26,976 bases of DNA, taken from NCBI GenBank assembly GCA_023461275.1, contig JAEYMI010000087.1, positions 1 through 26,976 of the forward strand, read 5' to 3'. Made by a program: the position numbers and the translations under genes. The notes beneath the pieces were generated by a model. That model was not told where the DNA came from, searched no databases, and saw nothing but the letters and a program-made list of their open reading frames with translations. Source of the DNA: Actinomycetes bacterium. Lineage in GTDB: Bacteria; Actinomycetota; Actinomycetes; Mycobacteriales; Mycobacteriaceae. Position 1 is the stretch's first letter, and each line of letters begins with the position of its first letter. This document shows positions 22,456 through 26,976 of this stretch, piece by piece.

Positions 22456-23015
22456 CTGGTGGGACCCTTCTCCATCGATACGGAGAAGTTGGTGAGCGTC
22501 AACGACGACGCACGAAGCGAGGTTGCGGTGAGGCGCGCCGAGGTCAGATTCGACGACCCGGCCATGATCGCGGTCCCGAACCGGCCCGCACGTTCATCGC
22601 TCGACGATACGTCGGCGCCGATCAACAGATCGCGGACACCGATTGTGCCACCGAGGCTTTGGGCGTCGATAACCAGATTCTCGGCGTGTGCGCTCGCTCC
22701 CGGTGCCCGGATGAACAGGGTCGCGTCGCCGAGGAGGGGGATGTCGTGGGCGGTCATCGAGAGGCAGAGATCGGTCAGTGTCGCCGATCCGAGCTTGATG
22801 GCGAGCGTCTGTGTGGTTCCGGCGCTGGTGGTGACGTTGCGGGGGTAGATCGAGATCGACGTGCCGCTCAGCGAGCCGATGGTCGCGGTGAAGGGCTGCC
22901 CGGAGAGCGCGATGTTCATCGGCAGGTCGCCGCGGGCGATGCCGGTGCCCAGAACTCCGGCAGCTCCGAACCCGGCGACGAGTACCGCTGCAGCGACTCG
23001 CTTGCGTATGCGCAC
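22449..23015 (-). CDS. DUF6230-like exported or membrane-anchored protein
   Basis: The 188-residue protein has an N-terminal basic stretch and hydrophobic segment (RIRKRVAAAVLVAGFGAAGV, 2-21), then GTGIARGDLPMNIALSGQPF, which resembles DUF6230 proteins. The rest is beta-rich and Ser/Thr-rich, with no cysteine pair or catalytic motif. It should lie outside the membrane or be anchored in it, probably acting with the DUF6114 protein. The GTG at 23015 has GGAGG 9 nt upstream; an extension to 23171 lacks support. A TACCGT at 23058-23053 may be the -10 box. Confidence 0.75.
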   Translation of the reverse strand: MRIRKRVAAAVLVAGFGAAGVLGTGIARGDLPMNIALSGQPFTATIGSLSGTSISIYPRNVTTSAGTTQTLAIKLGSATLTDLCLSMTAHDIPLLGDATLFIRAPGASAHAENLVIDAQSLGGTIGVRDLLIGADVSSSDERAGRFGTAIMAGSSNLTSARLTATSLRASSLTLTNFSVSMEKGPTRC

Positions 23016-23148
23016 CCCCCACGCCTCCCGTCCCCCAACGTTGCTGTGACTGACGGTAACGCATACCTGTCGCCGACGACCCCGCCAGAGTGTTCGCGCT
23101 TGCTCACACCAGCCGGGAACGATGGGCTGGATCACAAATGGAGAGACA

Positions 23149-23195
23149 CAGCTCTGTACATCTGGTCGCAAATAACGACCAAGACTACGGAGCTG
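23149..23195. repeat. 47-nt hairpin family 4, copy 2, at the 3' end of the LLM gene
   Basis: The 20-nt arms (23149-23168 and 23176-23195) pair at 15 of 20 positions around the loop CAAATAA. The outer stem and the CTGGTCG/CGACCA inner stem are conserved with copy 1 at 14534-14580. The right arm contains the LLM stop codon (23185-23187) and its last codons. Confidence 0.7.
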
Positions 23196-24078
23196 AGCGA
23201 AGCAGATTGATCACCTCGGCGAACTGTTCGAGTGCCGGCTCGAGCACGGTGACATAGCTGATGCCGGTGCGTTCTCGCAGGGCCAGCAGTCGGTCGGCGA
23301 TGGCCTCGGCGGTACCGACCAGGGTGGTGGGCAACTCGACGAACTCCTCGGGCGTCACCGACAGTCCGAGCCGCTTGATCCACGACGCAACCCGTTCGGC
23401 CGGATCGTCGGAGACGACGACGGCGTGGATGAGCAGGTTGAGTTCGACGTCCTCGGCGCGCTCGCCGGCAGCGTCGGCGACAAAGGCGACACGTTCATCG
23501 AGATAGCTCTCGGGTTCCAGGGTCATTCGGCCCTGGGCGTCGGTGGTCGCGGCGGTGAACCCGACGATGTCGGCCCGACGGGCGGCCATTCGCAGCATGC
23601 GGTTGCCGTTACCGGCGAGGAGCAGCGGGATCGGCTGCTGCGTCGGGCGCGGGAGGAACGACTCGTCGGCGGCGAGTTCGTCGAGGCGGTCCACCGTCGC
23701 GCGCAGGTGATCGATTCGCCGTCCCGGTGATTCGTAGGTGATCCCGGCGTCGTCGAATTCCGATCTGGTGTAACCGGTTCCGAGGCCGAGGTCGAGTCGT
23801 CCGCCGGTCAGCTGGTCGACGGTGTGGACCTCGCGGGCCAGCAGGGTGGGATTGTTGAACGCCGTATTGAGCACGAATGGGCCCAGCCGAACCCGTTCGG
23901 TAGCCGCCGCCGCGGCCACGAGCGCTGGGAACGGACTCGGCAGCCCGAGATGATCGGGCACCATCACGACGTCGTAGCCCAGGGATTCGGCGAGTCGCAC
24001 CCGCGAGCGCCATTCGTCGGCGTCGCCGAGGGTGAAGAAGTTGATGCCGAACCGGAACGGACGCGCAGCGGAGGTCAC
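23185..24078 (-). CDS. LLM class (luciferase-like) flavin-dependent oxidoreductase, probably F420-dependent
   Basis: The 297-residue TIM-barrel protein begins FRFGINFFTLGD (8-19), continues ESLGYDVVMVPDHLG, and has GGRLDLGLGTGYTRSEFD and PLLLAGNGNRMLRMAARRAD, typical of the LLM family branch found in F420-producing actinobacteria. It should transfer hydride from a reduced flavin or F420 to an unknown substrate in the cytosol. The GTG at 24078 has TACCGT (24090-24085) 6 nt upstream and no ribosome binding site, so it is probably leaderless. The stop codon lies inside a hairpin repeat. Confidence 0.88.
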   Translation of the reverse strand: MTSAARPFRFGINFFTLGDADEWRSRVRLAESLGYDVVMVPDHLGLPSPFPALVAAAAATERVRLGPFVLNTAFNNPTLLAREVHTVDQLTGGRLDLGLGTGYTRSEFDDAGITYESPGRRIDHLRATVDRLDELAADESFLPRPTQQPIPLLLAGNGNRMLRMAARRADIVGFTAATTDAQGRMTLEPESYLDERVAFVADAAGERAEDVELNLLIHAVVVSDDPAERVASWIKRLGLSVTPEEFVELPTTLVGTAEAIADRLLALRERTGISYVTVLEPALEQFAEVINLLRSAP

Positions 24079-24084
24079 GGGTCG

Positions 24085-24090
24085 ACGGTA
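24085..24090 (-). promoter_or_regulatory. -10 box of a leaderless LLM oxidoreductase transcript
   Basis: TACCGT on the minus strand ends 6 nt before the GTG at 24078. It is the same hexamer and spacing as at 8176-8181. Confidence 0.5.
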
Positions 24091-24164
24091 GTCGCGGTGC
24101 GCACCGACGGTGGGGTGAGGCGTACCTCAATCAGGACCAGGTGTGGCACAATGCACGACGAACC

Positions 24165-24187
24165 ACCGAGCGAACGATCGGTAGTGT
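24165..24187 (+). promoter_or_regulatory. Candidate promoter and operator of the SDR gene
   Basis: ACCGA-N8-TCGGT (24165-24182) is an inverted repeat that touches a -10-like TAGTGT (24182-24187). The leader to the ATG at 24245 would be about 50 nt. No good -35 box is seen. The arms are short, so this is weak. Confidence 0.25.
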
Positions 24188-24244
24188 CTGAGCGGTTGTA
24201 GGGGTGCTCCCGACGACCAATCACCTACATCACAGGAGGCCAGG

Positions 24245-25075
<831 letters not shown>

Positions 25076-25113
25076 CGTCGTCCGACCGTCGAGCGACGGT
25101 GTCAGCACTCAAC

Positions 25114-25140
25114 CTTGCACTCTCCATGGTCGAGTGCTAA
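25114..25140 (+). promoter_or_regulatory. CIRCE element 1 (HrcA operator) of groEL
   Basis: CTTGCACTC-N9-GAGTGCTAA fits the CIRCE consensus TTAGCACTC-N9-GAGTGCTAA with two differences in the outer left arm. HrcA binds such sites and represses groE genes until heat shock. TTGCAC (25115-25120) could also serve as a -35 box. Confidence 0.9.
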
Positions 25141-25148
25141 AAACGAGG

Positions 25149-25175
25149 TTGGCACTCACAAGCTGCGAGTGCCAG
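25149..25175 (+). promoter_or_regulatory. CIRCE element 2 (HrcA operator) of groEL
   Basis: TTGGCACTC-N9-GAGTGCCAG is a second CIRCE-type palindrome with the same 9-nt spacer. Its centre is 35 bp from the first. Double CIRCE sites before groEL2 are known in mycobacteria. Confidence 0.88.
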
Positions 25176-25283
25176 GTCGGGACGGTGAGACCGGTACCCA
25201 ATTGACACACCGGTCGTCCGTCGCGGGCACCGAGTCCGGCCATACGAACCTAGTGTCACCCCCTATCGGAGGATCACTTACTC

Positions 25284-26908
25284 ATGGCCAAGCAAATCGC
25301 GTTCGACGAAGAGGCACGTCGCGGCCTCGAGCGGGGCCTCAACAGCCTCGCCGACGCAGTCAAGGTGACGTTGGGACCCAAGGGCCGCAACGTCGTTCTG
25401 GAAAAGAAGTGGGGCGCCCCCACGATCACCAACGATGGTGTTTCCATCGCCAAGGAGATCGAGCTGGAGGACCCGTACGAGAAGATCGGCGCCGAGCTGG
25501 TCAAGGAAGTCGCCAAGAAGACGGACGACGTCGCCGGCGACGGTACGACCACCGCGACCGTTCTCGCCCAGGCCCTGGTCAAGGAAGGCCTGCGCAACGT
25601 CGCGGCCGGCGCCAACCCGATGGCCCTGAAGCGCGGTATCGAGAAGGCCGTCGAGGCCGTCTCCGCCGCCCTGCTCGAGCAGGCCAAGGACGTCGAGACC
25701 AAGGGCAGATCGCCTCCACGGCCTCGATCTCCGCCGCCGACACCCAGATCGGCGAGCTCATCGCCGAGGCCATGGACAAGGTCGGCAAGGAAGGCGTCAT
25801 CACGGTCGAGGAGGCCCAGACCTTCGGTCTGGAGCTGGAGCTCACCGAGGGCATGCGCTTCGACAAGGGCTACATCTCGGCGTACTTCGCCACCGACATG
25901 GAGCGTATGGAGGCGTCGCTCGACGACCCGTACATCCTGATCGCCAACTCCAAGATCGGCTCGGTCAAGGACCTGCTGCCGCTCCTGGAGAAGGTCATGC
26001 AGTCGGGCAAGCCGCTGCTGATCATCGCCGAGGACGTCGAGGGCGAGGCCCTGTCCACCCTGATCGTCAACAAGATCAAGGGCACCTTCAAGTCCGTCGC
26101 CGTCAAGGCCCCGGGCTTCGGCGACCGCCGCAAGGCCATGCTCGGCGACATCGCCATCCTCACGGGCGGCGAGGTCATCTCCGAGGAGGTCGGCCTCAAG
26201 CTGGAGAGCGCGTCCCTGGACCTCCTGGGCCGCGCCCGCAAGGTCGTCATCACCAAGGACGAGACCACCATCGTCGACGGCGCCGGCTCGACCGACCAGG
26301 TCAACGGCCGCGTCAACCAGATCCGCGTCGAGATCGAGAACAGCGACTCGGACTACGACCGCGAGAAGCTCCAGGAGCGCCTGGCGAAGCTGGCCGGCGG
26401 CGTGGCCGTCATCAAGGCCGGTGCCGCCACCGAGGTCGAGCTCAAGGAGCGCAAGCACCGCATCGAGGACGCCGTCCGCAACGCGAAGGCGGCCGTCGAG
26501 GAGGGTATCGTCGCCGGTGGTGGCGTGGCCCTGCTCCAGGCCTCCTCGGTCTTCGAGAAGCTGGACCTGACGGGTGACGAGGCGACCGGCGCCAACGCCG
26601 TGAAGCTCGCCCTGGAGGCCCCGCTGAAGCAGATCGCCGTCAACGGCGGTCTCGAGGGCGGCGTCGTCGTGGAGAAGGTCCGCAACCTGACCGTCGGCCA
26701 CGGCCTGAACGCCGCCTCCGGTGAGTACGTCGACATGATCGCCGAGGGCATCATCGACCCGGCGAAGGTGACCCGCTCTGCCCTGCAGAACGCCGCCTCC
26801 ATCGCCGCGCTGTTCCTCACCACCGAGGCCGTCATTGCCGACAAGCCCGAGAAGGCCGCTGCCGGCGGCGCCCCGGGCGGCATGCCGGGCGGTGACATGG
26901 ACTTCTGA
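25284..26908 (+). pseudogene. groEL: groEL chaperonin gene broken by a one-base deletion; possibly chimeric
   Basis: Codons 1-140 encode a normal GroEL start (MAKQIAFDEEARRG; GDGTTTA at 85-91, with ATPase residue D86). At about 25704 one base is missing: AAG-GGCAG stands where AAG-GAG-CAG is expected. The next 400 codons, to the stop at 26906-26908, are intact GroEL in the -1 frame, ending GGMPGGDMDF. Repaired, the protein would have 541 residues, normal for actinobacterial GroEL2. No groES is present, as usual for stand-alone groEL2. Two CIRCE sites and GGAGG (25268-25272) precede the ATG. The downstream part resembles, from memory, Streptomyces GroEL2 more than that of Mycobacteriales, so chimeric assembly is suspected. 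Confidence 0.9.
25703..25706 (+). other. Frameshift site in groEL (one base missing)
   Basis: Frame 1 is open from 25284 and then reads Arg/Pro/Ser-rich nonsense after codon 140. GroEL sequence resumes at CAG (25706) one frame back. A missing A in GAG explains both. No slippery heptamer or ribosome-stimulating structure is evident, so programmed frameshifting is unlikely. Confidence 0.85.
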
Positions 26909-26956
26909 TCGACCGCTTCCGGTTGATCGGCCGTTCCGCACGAACCGAGGGCGGCA

Positions 26957-26976
26957 CCCCCTGTCAGGACAGGGGG
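26957..26976 (+). terminator. GC-rich hairpin after groEL at the window edge
   Basis: CCCCCTGTC (26957-26965) and GACAGGGGG (26968-26976) are perfectly complementary. The window ends on the last base of the hairpin, so a following T-tract cannot be seen. A strong hairpin is also a common place for sequence assembly to stop. Confidence 0.6.

Noticed and set aside
6643..24078. Genomic island or prophage
   Set aside because: No integrase, transposase, phage gene, tRNA or attachment-site repeat was found, and base composition looks like the flanks.
25115..25705. Upstream reading in the second groEL frame as a separate N-terminal domain
   Set aside because: The frame crosses the CIRCE sites and gives Arg/Gly-rich nonsense until GroEL sequence begins at 25706. 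It is only the shadow of the frameshift.
25700..25710. Programmed ribosomal frameshift in groEL
   Set aside because: No slippery heptamer or stimulatory structure is seen, and GroEL is not known to use frameshifting.
25274..26941. A 555-codon minus-strand frame opposite groEL
   Set aside because: Long antisense frames opposite groEL are a known artefact of its codon use. The frame also crosses the groEL frameshift and has no ribosome binding site.

Overview
The window is high-GC actinobacterial DNA, most probably from the order Mycobacteriales and close to Gordonia. The genus is a judgement from remembered protein similarity, not a computed result. Supporting signs are a lone groEL behind two CIRCE elements, an F420-type luciferase-like oxidoreductase, paired acyl-CoA dehydrogenases, very GC-rich third codon positions, many GTG starts and several apparently leaderless genes. 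The minus-strand block AAA ATPase, pssA, psd, moeA, with groEL further right, matches from memory the order Rv0435c-Rv0436c-Rv0437c-Rv0438c-(Rv0439c)-groEL2 of Mycobacterium tuberculosis. Here about 18 kb of metabolic and transport genes lie between moeA and groEL.

Layout. 1-900: a membrane protein with a Gly/Met-rich tail. 994-6569 (minus): Cdc48-like AAA ATPase, phosphatidylserine synthase, phosphatidylserine decarboxylase and MoeA, so phosphatidylethanolamine synthesis sits beside molybdenum cofactor synthesis. 6643-9740: HAD phosphatase, SRPBCC protein, nitronate monooxygenase and a DUF350 membrane protein. 9936-14413: a two-gene acyl-CoA dehydrogenase operon with a divergent TetR regulator, then an amidase. 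14624-21062 (minus): a monocarboxylate uptake region with DUF485/ActP-type symporter genes. Upstream of these is a coupled operon of LytS-type histidine kinase, LytTR response regulator, small membrane protein and second sodium/solute symporter. 21108-24078 (minus): nitroreductase with a tiny coupled upstream ORF, a DUF6114/DUF6230 pair and an F420-type oxidoreductase. 24245-26908: an SDR oxidoreductase, then groEL.

Two things stand out. First, nearly every gene 3' end carries a repeat element. Four hairpin families occur twice each, with fixed lengths of 77, 37 and 47 nt for three of them. Three arrays of 21-bp tandem repeats begin exactly at stop codons, and two of these share the core GACGGCGCCC. 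A further palindromic repeat is inserted in frame inside the AAA ATPase gene. Second, groEL is broken by a one-base deletion at about 25704. The sequence downstream reads like a Streptomyces-type GroEL, so the right end may be an assembly chimera rather than biology.

I saw no tRNA, rRNA, CRISPR array, insertion sequence or prophage gene.
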